From Methylibium sp965279545 (GTDB lineage: Bacteria > Pseudomonadota > Gammaproteobacteria > Burkholderiales > Burkholderiaceae_C): DNA of 64,000 nucleotides. Positions 53,013 to 61,988 of this stretch are shown piece by piece. A model generated the notes under the pieces. The model saw only the letters and a list, made by a program, of their open reading frames with translations, ran no database searches and was not told where the DNA came from. The DNA is taken from assembly GCF_965279545.1 (NCBI RefSeq), contig NZ_OZ257250.1, positions 2,170,001-2,234,000 of the forward strand, given 5' to 3'. Positions within the stretch are counted from its first letter, which is position 1. Each line of letters starts with the position of its first letter. The translations under genes were made by a program, and so were the position numbers.

Positions 53013-55256
53013 TCAGAACGCCTGCCGCCACTTCACCGACAGCAACCAGTTGCGCGGCATCCCGGGCTCGAAGTAGCGCCCGTTGCCGTCGTTGACGATC
53101 ACGCTGCCGGCGTAGTCGCGGTCGAACAGGTTGTCGACGCGAATCAGCGCGTCGATGCGGCTGCCCTCGGCGAGCTTCCAGCTTTGCGTGGCACGCAGCG
53201 CCCAGGTCGCCCAGCTGCCGGCGAAGTCGGTGTTGCGGTCGTTCACGGCCACCCGGTCCTGGGCCCGCAGTTCGGCGGCGAGCTCGGTGCTTGCCGTGCC
53301 GAGGGGACGCCACGCCAATTCCGCAAACGCGCTGCGCGGGCTGGTGCCGGCAATGCGGTTGCCGGCAGGGACCACCGCCTGGTTCTGTGGATTGGCGGCG
53401 TTGCAGGGCGCGGCGGTGCAGGTGGTGAAGTTGTCGTCGTAGGTCGCCGAGAGCCAGGTCAGCGCCAGCGCGGTGCGCCAGTGGGGGTCGATGCTCCAGC
53501 CTGCGCCCAGCTCGGCGCCGCGGCGGGTCGTCGAGCCGACGTTCTGGAACGTCGAGCGGCCGCCGGCATTCGTGGCCACGCCGATCTCGTCGTCGGTGCG
53601 GGCCTCGAACACCGCGAGGTCCGCCGTCAGGCCGCGCTCGTCATCCCGCCACTTGGCGCCGAGTTCGAGTTGCCTGCTGGTCTGCGGCCGCAGTGCGGTG
53701 TTGAAGCCGCCCGTGTTGTCCGGCTTGTAGGCCAGATCGCCCAGGGTCGGCGACTCGAAGCCTTCACCGGCGCTGGCGTAGAAATTCCAGCCCGGCAGCC
53801 CGCGCCACTGCAACGCGGCGACCGGGTTGGTGTAGCTGAACTTCAGCGTGCTCGAGTCGTCGCCGTTGATACCGGAGATGTAGTGGTCTTCGGTCTTGAA
53901 ATGGATCGAGCCGCTGCGCACGCCCAGGGTTGCCAGCCAGTTCTTCGCGAACTCGATCTCGCCTTGCGCATAGCCATCACTGCTGCGCACGCTGTTCTTC
54001 TCGTCGCGACGCAGGTTGCCCGTGACGCCGAGCGCGGTGGGCGCAGTGGGATCGCCGATGAAGTTCTCGTAGCCGAAGCGATCTTCACCGCTGCGCTCGA
54101 TTGCAGCGCCGGCGATGAACTGGGCGGTGCGATCGCCCTCGAGCGCCCAGCGCCAGACCAGCCGGGCATCCAAGCCCTGGTAGTCTCGGTCGAAGTCGAT
54201 CACACCGCCTGGATGGCGCGCGGTGTTCGGCGGCGGGGTCGGGTTTCTCTGCGTCAAGGTCGGGATCGCCTGCCACTGCGTGACCGACCGTTGACCGGCG
54301 TAGGTCGTGAACGAGCTCTCGCTCAGCGGCCCCAGGTTCTCGAACCGATGCCGCCAGTTCATCCCGACCTGGTCCTGCGACAAGGTCTTGCGTGTGTTGA
54401 ACTGGGTCGCGACCGCTGCGGTTTGCCGCGGATCGGCATCGAACTGCGCGCGCGTCAGGCCCAAGGGATCCTCGGCTGGCTGGTCGATGTGGCTGACGCT
54501 GACGATCACCGTGTCGCGCTCGCCGGTCCAGCCCAGACGCAGGTTGGCCAGCGTGCGGCGCGCACTGCTCTGCGGGCGAAAGCCGTCGTAGTCCATGTAG
54601 CTCGCGCCAAAGCGCAGGTCGAAGCCGCGGCCCGGCTCGTCGCCGAGCGGCGCCTGCACCGTCACGCGCCCCTGCTGCAGGCCGAAACTGCCGATGTCGG
54701 CATCGAGCTCGCCGTAGCGCTCGCGCACCGGCTGGCTCACCAGCGCGATCACGCCGCCCGAACTGTTGCCATAGAGCGCGCTGAACGGACCGCGCAGCAC
54801 CTCGATGCGCTGCGCCCCGGCAAGGTCGAAGTGCGACACCTGCCCCTGCCCGTCGGGCGTCGAAGCGGGAATGCCGTCGCTGTAGAGCCGCAGGCCGCGC
54901 ACGCCGAAGGTCGATCGGGCCCCGTAACCGCGTGAATTGATCTGCAGGTCCTGCGCGTAGTTGTTGCGGTTGGCGACGACGAGACCCGGCACCCGCGCCA
55001 TCGCTTCCGACAAATTGATCATCGGCCCGGCGTCGCGCAGCGCCTCTTCGTCAACGACGGTCACCGAGTACGGCGTGTCGAACGCACGCTGCTCGAAGCC
55101 CTTGCCGGTGACGACGACCGGCGCAAGTGTCTTGCTCGCCCCCTCGGGAGCCGCCGCCTCCTGCGCCCGCAGGGCGGGGACGAGGCCGATCAGGGCACAG
55201 GCGGCGACCACCGGCTTCACCCGCAATGAAAGGGTGCGACGCTGGACTGGCAACAT
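53013..55256 (-). CDS. TonB-dependent outer-membrane receptor
   Basis: A 747-residue receptor. The signal peptide ends near residue 31 (PALRAQ). A TonB-box-like stretch (TLAPVVVTG) precedes the plug (SVTVVDEEALRDAGPMINLS, and INSRGYGARSTFGVRGLRLY). The 22-strand barrel ends with the outer-membrane signature NWLLSVKWRQAF. Ligands could be ferric siderophores, citrate or other chelates; FecA-like receptors have a similar look but no signalling domain is present here. The start follows GAGGAG. No FecIR-type regulator or riboswitch was seen upstream. Confidence 0.92.
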   Translation of the reverse strand: MLPVQRRTLSLRVKPVVAACALIGLVPALRAQEAAAPEGASKTLAPVVVTGKGFEQRAFDTPYSVTVVDEEALRDAGPMINLSEAMARVPGLVVANRNNYAQDLQINSRGYGARSTFGVRGLRLYSDGIPASTPDGQGQVSHFDLAGAQRIEVLRGPFSALYGNSSGGVIALVSQPVRERYGELDADIGSFGLQQGRVTVQAPLGDEPGRGFDLRFGASYMDYDGFRPQSSARRTLANLRLGWTGERDTVIVSVSHIDQPAEDPLGLTRAQFDADPRQTAAVATQFNTRKTLSQDQVGMNWRHRFENLGPLSESSFTTYAGQRSVTQWQAIPTLTQRNPTPPPNTARHPGGVIDFDRDYQGLDARLVWRWALEGDRTAQFIAGAAIERSGEDRFGYENFIGDPTAPTALGVTGNLRRDEKNSVRSSDGYAQGEIEFAKNWLATLGVRSGSIHFKTEDHYISGINGDDSSTLKFSYTNPVAALQWRGLPGWNFYASAGEGFESPTLGDLAYKPDNTGGFNTALRPQTSRQLELGAKWRDDERGLTADLAVFEARTDDEIGVATNAGGRSTFQNVGSTTRRGAELGAGWSIDPHWRTALALTWLSATYDDNFTTCTAAPCNAANPQNQAVVPAGNRIAGTSPRSAFAELAWRPLGTASTELAAELRAQDRVAVNDRNTDFAGSWATWALRATQSWKLAEGSRIDALIRVDNLFDRDYAGSVIVNDGNGRYFEPGMPRNWLLSVKWRQAF

Positions 55257-55404
55257 GGAATCTCCTCTGGGTATCGGGTGAGTGCAAAAGCGCGCGGACT
55301 CTAACCGCGGCCCCACCCCGTCCCAATAGAGAAAATCTGCAAAAGGGAGTGGGAATGACGAGGCGCAAGCGGCGGCTTTGGCGAGGCTTGCGCCGCGTCG
55401 CCCG

Positions 55405-55833
55405 CTATCCCGCCCGCCCGATGATCGACGCCGTCGCAATCAACTCCTCGAGCAGCGCCATCGACACCTTGCCCGACACGCTGAACGGGTCCAGCACCGG
55501 CCGCTCGCTGTACTTCAGCACGATCGACGGGTTGATCTTCGCAAGGTTGACCTGCCCCATGGTCCAGCCGGCGAAGCGGCGTTCCGTCACCTCTTCGAAA
55601 TGCAGCACCGCGATGTCGCGGTGGCGCGGGTCGCGCACGATCTGCGCGTACAGCGCATTCACCGCGCCACGACCACCTTCGAGCACCTGCATGAACACAT
55701 CGCCGCCGTGGCACAGGATGCCGGTGATGCCGAACGCAGGGTTGTGCGCCCGGCACTGGCCGAGGATGCCGTCGATCAGCTCGGGCGTGACCGGCGCCAC
55801 GACACGACTCGCGTACAGAAGACGGACCAGCAT
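55405..55833 (-). CDS. BLUF-domain blue-light sensor
   Basis: A 142-residue single-domain BLUF photoreceptor that binds FAD. The conserved light-switch residues are present: Tyr7 in LLYASR, Asn31 in HNPAFGITG and Gln49 in VFMQVLEGG. Trp90 and Met92 lie in FAGWTMG, and DPRHRD is the usual loop. No output domain (EAL, GGDEF) is attached, so it must work by protein contact. The start lies 2 bases after the folE stop, so folE and this gene form an operon. The role of light here is inferred. Confidence 0.9.
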   Translation of the reverse strand: MLVRLLYASRVVAPVTPELIDGILGQCRAHNPAFGITGILCHGGDVFMQVLEGGRGAVNALYAQIVRDPRHRDIAVLHFEEVTERRFAGWTMGQVNLAKINPSIVLKYSERPVLDPFSVSGKVSMALLEELIATASIIGRAG

Positions 55834-55835
55834 GC

Positions 55836-56567
55836 TCAGCCCTTCTTGTTGTTGACCAGCGCGAGGAACTCGCGGCGCAGGCTGGCGTCCTTCAGGAACA
55901 CGCCGCGCATCACGCTGTTGATCATCTTCGCGTCGAGATCGCGCACGCCGCGCCACTGCATACAGAAGTGGTCGGCCTCCATCACGATCGCCAGGCCGTC
56001 GGGGCTCACCTTGTCCTGCAGCAGATCGGCCAGCTGCGTGACCGCCTCCTCCTGGATCTGCGGCCGGCTCATGATCCACTCGGTGAGCCGCGCGTACTTG
56101 GACAGGCCGATCAGGTTGGAGTGCTCGTTGGGCATCACGCCGATCCACACCCGGCCCATGATCGGGCAGAAGTGATGCGAGCAGGCGCTGCGCACGGTGA
56201 TCGGGCCGATGATCATCAGCTCGTTCAGGTGCTCGACGTTCGGAAACTCCGTGACCGCCGGCTCGCGCACGTAGCGGCCCTTGAACACCTCGGTCAGGTA
56301 CATCTTGGCGACGCGGCGCGCAGTGTCCTGCGTGTTGTGGTCGCTCTCGGTGTCGATCACCAGGCTGTCGAGCACCCCTCGCATCTTGCCGGCCACCTCG
56401 TCGAGCAGCTTCTCCAGTTCGCCGGGCTCGATGAAGTCGGCAATGTTGTCATTGGCGTGGAAACGCTCGCGCTGCGCCTTGATGCGCTCGCGGATCTTCA
56501 CGGACACCGGGACGCCTTCGTCGTCGGGCACGGCTCTGAGGCTGGGCAGGGTGTGGGGTGCGTTCAT
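55836..56567 (-). CDS. folE: GTP cyclohydrolase I
   Basis: A 243-residue enzyme that converts GTP to 7,8-dihydroneopterin triphosphate, the first step of folate synthesis. The zinc ligands are in SACSHHFCP (C129, H132) and HFCMQWRGV (C202). An N-terminal extension of about 40 residues (to about HANDN) precedes the core. The gene is followed by the BLUF gene, and the next folate-pathway gene nudB lies 2.2 kb upstream on the same strand. The ATG follows GAGATGTTCCG, which is only a weak ribosome-binding site. Confidence 0.95.
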   Translation of the reverse strand: MNAPHTLPSLRAVPDDEGVPVSVKIRERIKAQRERFHANDNIADFIEPGELEKLLDEVAGKMRGVLDSLVIDTESDHNTQDTARRVAKMYLTEVFKGRYVREPAVTEFPNVEHLNELMIIGPITVRSACSHHFCPIMGRVWIGVMPNEHSNLIGLSKYARLTEWIMSRPQIQEEAVTQLADLLQDKVSPDGLAIVMEADHFCMQWRGVRDLDAKMINSVMRGVFLKDASLRREFLALVNNKKG

Positions 56568-56595
56568 CGGAACATCTCGCGGGCGAGCAGCGCAT

Positions 56596-56609
56596 CTACG
56601 GTCACGTAG
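56596..56609. promoter_or_regulatory. Inverted repeat upstream of folE-BLUF
   Basis: CTACG-GTCA-CGTAG is a 5-bp inverted repeat with a 4-base centre, 29 bases upstream of the folE start. It could be an operator for the folE-BLUF operon. No known regulator motif was matched. Confidence 0.35.
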
Positions 56610-56650
56610 CTTAACGGTTGTCGGATCGCCCTGAAACCCGGCGGTGCTTC

Positions 56651-57964
56651 TCAGTAGCGCCCGCTCGCCCCGGCCGCGCGCAGGTACAGGCGCGCCACCC
56701 AGGCCACGAAGCCGCGGCGCAGCCAGCGCTGCCAGCCGGCGAGCGGCAGCGGGGCCGTGATCTCGCGGGCTGCAGCGAAGTCGCGGTCCAGTTCACGCGA
56801 CAAGGTCGCTGCGAATTCACGGTCGTCGACGAACACGTTGGCCTCGAGGTTGACGAGCAGGGACAGCGGATCGATGTTGGAGCTGCCGACGGTGGCCCAG
56901 CGCTGATCGACCAGCGCCACCTTGGCGTGCAGGAAGGCCGGCGTGTACTCGAAGATGCCCACGCCATGGGCCAGCAGTTCGTCGTACAGCGCCTGCGCTG
57001 CGAGCGCGGCGAGGCGGTAGTCGGCCTTGCCCTGGAGCAGCAGGCGCACGCTCACGCCGCGCCGCGCCGCGCCCAGCAGGGCGCGCCGGAACTCGAATCC
57101 CGGGTAGAAGTAGGCCGACACGATGTCGATGCGCTGCTGTGCACGGCGCAGCGCATCGATGTAGCTGCGCTCGATGCTGCGGCGCTGGCGCAGGTTGTCG
57201 CGCACCACGAAGGCCGCCCGCACCGGCTGCAGCGCGGACTCGCCGACGCTGCCTTGCGAGCGGCGCCGCACGGCGATGCGCAGGCGGCGCAGCAGCCGGC
57301 GCGCGCTGGCCATCGGCCGGCGGCTGCGCGCGATCTCGCGGACCTCGTCGCGCCAGTCGCGGCCGAAGGCGGCACGCGTCCACATGGCACGCGCGGTCTG
57401 CTCGACCGGACCGACCACCGGCCCGCGCAAGCGCACGGCGTAGTCCAGCCGCGGCACGTCGCCCCAGCCATGGTGGATGTCGTGGCGATCGTCGAGCACG
57501 TTGATGCCGCCGACGAAGCCGATCTGTCCGTCGACGACGCACAGTTTCTGATGCAGCCGCCGCAGCTGACCCGGCTGCAGCCAGCTCCACCAGCGCTGCG
57601 TCGGCCTGAACACGGCGAGCGCCACGCCAGCGGGCTCGAGCAACTCCCGCAGCGCCGCCAGCGCATGCTGCGACCCGAAGCCGTCGACCACCACGCGCAC
57701 GCGCACGCCGCGCCGGGCAGCCGCCTCGAGCGCGGCCGAAACGGCCCGGGCCGCCGCGTCGTCTTCGTAGATGTAGGTGGCGAGCCAGACCTCGCGCAGG
57801 GCGTGGTCGATCGCCTCGATCATGGCCGGGAACAGGGCGTCGCCCCCGCGCAGCAACTGCACCTCGTTGCCGCCACTGAACACGGCGCGCGCATGCGCAT
57901 ACCAGGCCAGGGCCTCGGACAGCGCGCGGGCTTGCGGCGGTGGCGCGCCCGCCTGCGGGACCAC
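56651..57964 (-). CDS. clsB: Cardiolipin synthase ClsB-type phospholipase D-family enzyme
   Basis: A 437-residue PLD-superfamily enzyme with both HKD motifs: H138-x-K140-x4-D145 (HQKLCVVDGQIGFVGG) and H346-x-K348-x4-D353 (HAKVALVDQRWATVGSSNID). ClsB makes cardiolipin from phosphatidylglycerol or related phospholipids. A GTG at 57962-57964 follows GAGGA and begins 3 bases after the EEP stop. The C-terminus has a cationic tail with aromatic residues that fits membrane association. A nuclease-like role is less likely. Confidence 0.9.
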   Translation of the reverse strand: MVPQAGAPPPQARALSEALAWYAHARAVFSGGNEVQLLRGGDALFPAMIEAIDHALREVWLATYIYEDDAAARAVSAALEAAARRGVRVRVVVDGFGSQHALAALRELLEPAGVALAVFRPTQRWWSWLQPGQLRRLHQKLCVVDGQIGFVGGINVLDDRHDIHHGWGDVPRLDYAVRLRGPVVGPVEQTARAMWTRAAFGRDWRDEVREIARSRRPMASARRLLRRLRIAVRRRSQGSVGESALQPVRAAFVVRDNLRQRRSIERSYIDALRRAQQRIDIVSAYFYPGFEFRRALLGAARRGVSVRLLLQGKADYRLAALAAQALYDELLAHGVGIFEYTPAFLHAKVALVDQRWATVGSSNIDPLSLLVNLEANVFVDDREFAATLSRELDRDFAAAREITAPLPLAGWQRWLRRGFVAWVARLYLRAAGASGRY

Positions 57965-57967
57965 TCC

Positions 57968-58777
57968 TCAGGCCTCCAGCAGCTCGAACTCGACCACCAG
58001 CGGCAAGTGATCGGACATGCGCGCCCAGGAGGCGCCACGCGGCACGAACGTCGAGACACAACGCCAGCCGCGCGTGTAGACGCGGTCGAGCGCGAACACC
58101 GGCGCCAGCGACGGGAAGGTCAGGCTGCGCTGCAGGCCGCCCCCCGCCGGGGCGATCGCACGTGTGAGGCCGGCCTCCTGCATCGCGCCGTCGAGACGCT
58201 CGCCCCAGTCGTTGAAATCGCCCGCCACGAGCAGCGGCACGGCGGGGTCGAGTTCCTGCTGCACGAAGGCCGCGAGCCGCTGTACCTGCCTCAAGCGGCT
58301 GGTATGGCTGAGGCCGAAATGCGCGACGATCGCGTCGACCGCCCTGCCCTGCCAGTTCACCTGCACGTGCAGCAGGCCGCGCTGCTCGAAGCGGTGGTCC
58401 GAGACGTCGTGGTGCCGCGGCTCCCCGATCGACCAGCGCGACAGCAGCGCATTGCCGTGCTCGCCATGGCGCGTGACGGCGTTCGTGCGGTAGGCAACGT
58501 CGTAGCCCTCGGGCGCCAGGAACTCGGCCTGACCTTGTTGCGGCCAGCCGAACGAGGGGCGATCGAAACGCCGCGCGTCGCGCCGGTGGAAACGGCGCAC
58601 CTCCTGCAGGCAGACCAGGTCGGCATCGAGCGCCTCGATGGCGAGGCCGAGGTTGTGGATCTCCAGCCGTTTGGCCGGACCGATGCCGCGCACGCCCTTG
58701 TGGATGTTGTAGGTGGCCACCCGCAACCGGTCTTCGCCCGAGGCCGGCGGCAGGACCGAGGACTGCAACGGGTTCAT
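57968..58777 (-). CDS. Endonuclease/exonuclease/phosphatase (EEP) family protein
   Basis: A 269-residue EEP hydrolase. Motifs include VATYNIHKGVRG, VCLQEVRRF, VAGDFNDWG and SDHLPLVVEF, which carry the metal and catalytic Asn, Glu, Asp and His residues. YbhP-like members lie beside ClsB in many proteobacteria, and a phospholipid- or sphingomyelinase-like role is plausible. The start overlaps the nudB stop by 4 bases (ATGA) and the clsB GTG follows 3 bases later, so the three genes are coupled. Confidence 0.88.
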   Translation of the reverse strand: MNPLQSSVLPPASGEDRLRVATYNIHKGVRGIGPAKRLEIHNLGLAIEALDADLVCLQEVRRFHRRDARRFDRPSFGWPQQGQAEFLAPEGYDVAYRTNAVTRHGEHGNALLSRWSIGEPRHHDVSDHRFEQRGLLHVQVNWQGRAVDAIVAHFGLSHTSRLRQVQRLAAFVQQELDPAVPLLVAGDFNDWGERLDGAMQEAGLTRAIAPAGGGLQRSLTFPSLAPVFALDRVYTRGWRCVSTFVPRGASWARMSDHLPLVVEFELLEA

Positions 58778-59247
58778 GGCGCCCCCAGGCGCGGCAGCTG
58801 CAGGATGGCTTCTGCGTTCGACGGCGAGAAACAGCGGTCGGCCGCCTCACGCCACGGCAGCCACTGGTACTGCAGGTGCTCGCGCGGGGACAGCCGGATC
58901 GGGATGTCGCGCGGCACCGTCAGCCCGAACACGTGCTCGGTGTTGTGGGTGACGCCCGGTTCGTAGCGATGGATCCAGACGGGATAGATCTCGTAGACGT
59001 TGACCAGCTGCCAGTCGCGCAGATTCGTCGTCGGCACCGCCGGCGAGCCGACCTCGATACCGGTTTCCTCGGCCACCTCGCGGATGCAGGTCCGGACCAG
59101 CGGCTCGTCGGCCGCATCCTTGGAGCCGGTGACGCTCTGCCAGAAACCCGGATGGTCGGCGCGCTCGATCAGCAACACCTCCAACGCGGCCGTGTGGATC
59201 ACGACGAGCACGGATTCGGGGACTTTGGGGGGTCGGGGGGTCGTCAC
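58774..59247 (-). CDS. nudB: Dihydroneopterin triphosphate diphosphatase (Nudix, NudB)
   Basis: A 157-residue Nudix enzyme that removes pyrophosphate from dihydroneopterin triphosphate in folate synthesis. The Nudix box begins GSKDAADEPLVRTCIREVAE and continues ETGI. NudB features include LIERADHPGFWQSVTG, WQLVNVYEIYPVWIHRY and the NTEHVFGL segment. A GTG at 59245-59247 is the likely start; no strong ribosome-binding site is seen. It lies only 18 bases after the aspS terminator. EEP and clsB follow in the same transcript. Confidence 0.9.
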   Translation of the reverse strand: MTTPRPPKVPESVLVVIHTAALEVLLIERADHPGFWQSVTGSKDAADEPLVRTCIREVAEETGIEVGSPAVPTTNLRDWQLVNVYEIYPVWIHRYEPGVTHNTEHVFGLTVPRDIPIRLSPREHLQYQWLPWREAADRCFSPSNAEAILQLPRLGAP

Positions 59248-59265
59248 GTCGTCGTGGGCGGACAG

Positions 59266-59293
59266 AAAAAAAGGGGCGCCCGGCGGCGCCCCT
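59266..59293 (-). terminator. Terminator between aspS and nudB
   Basis: On the minus strand, GGGGCGCC and GGCGCCCC form a perfect 8-bp stem with a small loop, followed by seven T. It lies about 105 bases past the aspS stop and just before the nudB start. Confidence 0.9.
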
Positions 59294-59399
59294 CGATTGT
59301 GCGGCAAGGCACAGGGCTCAGACGAGCCTGGCCGCCCCACGCTGGCTGCGCCCTCCCACGGGGGCGGCAGGGGTCGACCGCAGCCCGGGCGTCACGGCG

Positions 59400-61199
59400 T
59401 CAGACCCCACCTTGCCCCGCAGCCGGATTGCGCAGCCGGATATGGAGTTCGCGCAACTGCTTCTCGTCGACCGGGCTCGGCGCATGCGTCAGCAGATCCT
59501 GGGCGCGCTGCGTCTTCGGGAAGGCAATGACGTCGCGGATCGAGTCGGCCTTGGCCATCAGGGTGATCAGGCGATCGAGACCGAAGGCCAGACCGCCGTG
59601 CGGTGGCGCACCGTACTGCAGCGCATCGAGCAGGAAGCCGAACTTCAGCTGCGCTTCCTCCGGACCGATCTTCAGCGCGCTGAAGACCTTGCTCTGCACT
59701 TCGGCGCGGTGGATCCGCACCGAGCCACCGCCGAGCTCCCAGCCGTTGAGCACCATGTCGTAGGCCTTGGAGATGCACTTGGCCGGATCGGTGTCCATCA
59801 GGTCTTCGTGACCGTCCTTCGGCGCGGTGAATGGGTGGTGCACGGCGGCCCAGCGATCGCCCTCCTCGTCGTATTCGAACATCGGGAAGTCGACCACCCA
59901 CAGCGGCGCCCACTTGTCCTCGAACAGGCCACCCGCCTTGCCGAAGTCGCTGTGGCCGACCTTGACGCGCAGCGCACCGATGGCGTCGTTGACGACCTTG
60001 GCCTTGTCGGCGCCGAAGAACAGCAGGTCGCCGTTGCATGCGCCGCTGCGCGCGATGATCTCGGCGATCGCCGCATCGTGCAGGTTCTTGACGATCGGGC
60101 TCTGCAGGCCTTCGCGGCCCTTGCTCGCGTCGTTGACCTTGATCCACGCCAGCCCCTTGGCGCCGTAGATCTTGACGAACTCGGTGTAGCCATCGATCTC
60201 GCTGCGGCTCATCTCGCTGCCGCCCGGCACGCGCAGTGCGACGACGCGCCCGCCCTTGGACTGCGCGGGCGCCGAGAACACCTTGAAGTCGACATCCTTC
60301 ATCACGTCGGTGAGCTCGGTGAACTCCATCTTCACGCGCAGGTCCGGCTTGTCGGAGCCGTAGCGGTGCATCGCCTCGGCGTACTTCATGACCGGGTAGC
60401 CCGGCAGCTCGACGTTCATCACCACGCGGAACACGGTGCGGATCATGCCCTCGAACATGCCGCGGATCTCTTCCTCGTCGAGGAAGGAGGTCTCGATGTC
60501 GATCTGCGTGAACTCGGGTTGGCGGTCGGCGCGCAGGTCCTCGTCGCGGAAGCACTTGGTGATCTGGTAGTACCGGTCGAAGCCGGACACCATCAGCAAC
60601 TGCTTGAACAGCTGCGGGCTCTGCGGCAGCGCGAAGAACATGCCCTCGTTGACGCGGCTGGGCACCAGGTAGTCGCGCGCGCCCTCGGGCGTGCTTTTCG
60701 TCAGCATCGGCGTCTCGATGTCGATGAAACCGTTGGCATCGAGGAACTTGCGCACCTCCATCGCGACGCGGTAGCGCAGGATCAGGTTCTTCTGCATCGC
60801 CGGGCGGCGCAGGTCGAGCACGCGGTGCGTCAGGCGCGTGGTCTCGCTGAGGTTGTCGTCGTCGAGCTGGAACGGCGGCGTGACGCTAGGGTTGAGCACT
60901 TCGAGCTCATGGCACAGCAGCTCGACCTTGCCGCTCACGAGGTTCGCGTTCTCGGTGCCGGCGGGCCGGGCGCGGACCTTGCCGACGATCTTGAGGCAGA
61001 ACTCGTTGCGCACGCCCTCGGCCACCTTGAACATCTCGGCGCGGTCGGGGTCGCAGACGACCTGCACCAGGCCCTCGCGATCGCGCAGGTCGATGAAGAT
61101 GACGCCGCCGTGGTCGCGGCGTCGGTGGGCCCAGCCCATCAGGGTCACGGTCTGGCCCATCAGCGTTTCGCTGACGAGGCCGCAGTAGGTGGTACGCAT
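59400..61199 (-). CDS. aspS: Aspartyl-tRNA synthetase (AspRS)
   Basis: A 599-residue class II synthetase. The N-terminal OB fold begins MRTTYCGLVSETLMGQTVTL. Motif 2 is FRDEDLRADRQPEFTQID and motif 3 is GLAFGLDRL. A bacterial GAD insertion domain (about 285-410) is present. The length and the RVPGGSEMSR and FFGADKAKVV segments are typical of proteobacterial AspRS. The discriminating type (asparagine absent) was not checked. A strong terminator follows. The DUF502 gene lies upstream, 103 bases away. Confidence 0.96.
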   Translation of the reverse strand: MRTTYCGLVSETLMGQTVTLMGWAHRRRDHGGVIFIDLRDREGLVQVVCDPDRAEMFKVAEGVRNEFCLKIVGKVRARPAGTENANLVSGKVELLCHELEVLNPSVTPPFQLDDDNLSETTRLTHRVLDLRRPAMQKNLILRYRVAMEVRKFLDANGFIDIETPMLTKSTPEGARDYLVPSRVNEGMFFALPQSPQLFKQLLMVSGFDRYYQITKCFRDEDLRADRQPEFTQIDIETSFLDEEEIRGMFEGMIRTVFRVVMNVELPGYPVMKYAEAMHRYGSDKPDLRVKMEFTELTDVMKDVDFKVFSAPAQSKGGRVVALRVPGGSEMSRSEIDGYTEFVKIYGAKGLAWIKVNDASKGREGLQSPIVKNLHDAAIAEIIARSGACNGDLLFFGADKAKVVNDAIGALRVKVGHSDFGKAGGLFEDKWAPLWVVDFPMFEYDEEGDRWAAVHHPFTAPKDGHEDLMDTDPAKCISKAYDMVLNGWELGGGSVRIHRAEVQSKVFSALKIGPEEAQLKFGFLLDALQYGAPPHGGLAFGLDRLITLMAKADSIRDVIAFPKTQRAQDLLTHAPSPVDEKQLRELHIRLRNPAAGQGGV

Positions 61200-61302
61200 G
61201 GAAAGCTCCGGAACTCTTGGATCGAAGGCCGCCGCGGCGGCGCAATGTTGGGCGCTGGGGGCTGTGTCGCAAGCCCTCGGGGTTGAACGCGGGCCGCGGC
61301 GT

Positions 61303-61953
61303 TCAACCCGCCAGATTTCGCGTCGTCTGAGACGGCAGGTGCATCGGTGGCGCCACCACCCCCATCGAGATGATGTACTTCAGGGCTTCGTCGACGCTCA
61401 TCGCCAAGGCAATCACGTCGGCGCGCGGCACCATCAGGAAAAAGCCCGAGGTCGGGTTCGGCGTGGTGGGCACGTACAGGCTCAGATAGTCGCCGCTCAG
61501 GTGCTCGCCGGCCTCGCCGCCGGGCCGGCCGGTGACGAAGGCGATGGTCCACGATCCTTGCCGCGGGTACTGCACCAGCACCGCCTCGCGAAAGGCATTG
61601 CCGCTGCTCGAGAACAGCGTGTCCGAGACCTGCTTGACCGAGCTGTAGATCGACTTGACGATCGGGATCTGGTTGAGCAGCCGGCTGCCCTGGCTCAGCC
61701 ACCATTGACCGACGATGTTGGTCGCGAACATGCCGGTCAACAGCAGCCCGGCCACCATGACGATCACGCCCAGACCGGGAATCTGCTTGAGCATCTCCAG
61801 CGGCGAATGCGCCGCCGTCGGCAGCACGGCCTGAGAGGCACTGAGCAGCCAGGCAAACACGCCGTCCAAGAGGCCGAGCACCGAATGCAAGACCCAGATG
61901 GTGATGGCCAGCGGCAGCCAGACCAGCAGGCCGGCGATCAGGTATTTCTTCAC
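61303..61953 (-). CDS. DUF502 family membrane protein
   Basis: A 216-residue protein with two N-terminal helices (LIAGLLVWLPLAITIWVLHS, and GVIVMVAGLLLTGMFATNIV) followed by a soluble domain. The DUF502 signature includes IPIVKSIYSSVKQVSDTLFS and TTPNPTSGFFLMVPRADV. Function is unknown. The start is a GTG at 61951-61953 with little ribosome-binding sequence before it, and the FmdB-type gene ends 35 bases upstream. Linkage of DUF502, FmdB and aspS is common in betaproteobacteria. Confidence 0.88.
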   Translation of the reverse strand: MKKYLIAGLLVWLPLAITIWVLHSVLGLLDGVFAWLLSASQAVLPTAAHSPLEMLKQIPGLGVIVMVAGLLLTGMFATNIVGQWWLSQGSRLLNQIPIVKSIYSSVKQVSDTLFSSSGNAFREAVLVQYPRQGSWTIAFVTGRPGGEAGEHLSGDYLSLYVPTTPNPTSGFFLMVPRADVIALAMSVDEALKYIISMGVVAPPMHLPSQTTRNLAG

Positions 61954-61988
61954 TCAGCGCTTTCCGACAGGACGCAAGCCGGCAGGGG

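Noticed and set aside
52236..54935. 899-codon plus-strand open frame opposite the DMT transporter and TonB receptor
   Set aside because: Composition is of the shadow type (Arg, Gln, His, Ala) and two well-recognised genes lie on the other strand.
56618..58966. 782-codon plus-strand open frame opposite clsB and the EEP gene
   Set aside because: Shadow frame; both HKD and EEP motifs are intact on the minus strand.
59412..61286. 624-codon plus-strand open frame opposite aspS
   Set aside because: Shadow frame of an essential, complete synthetase gene.
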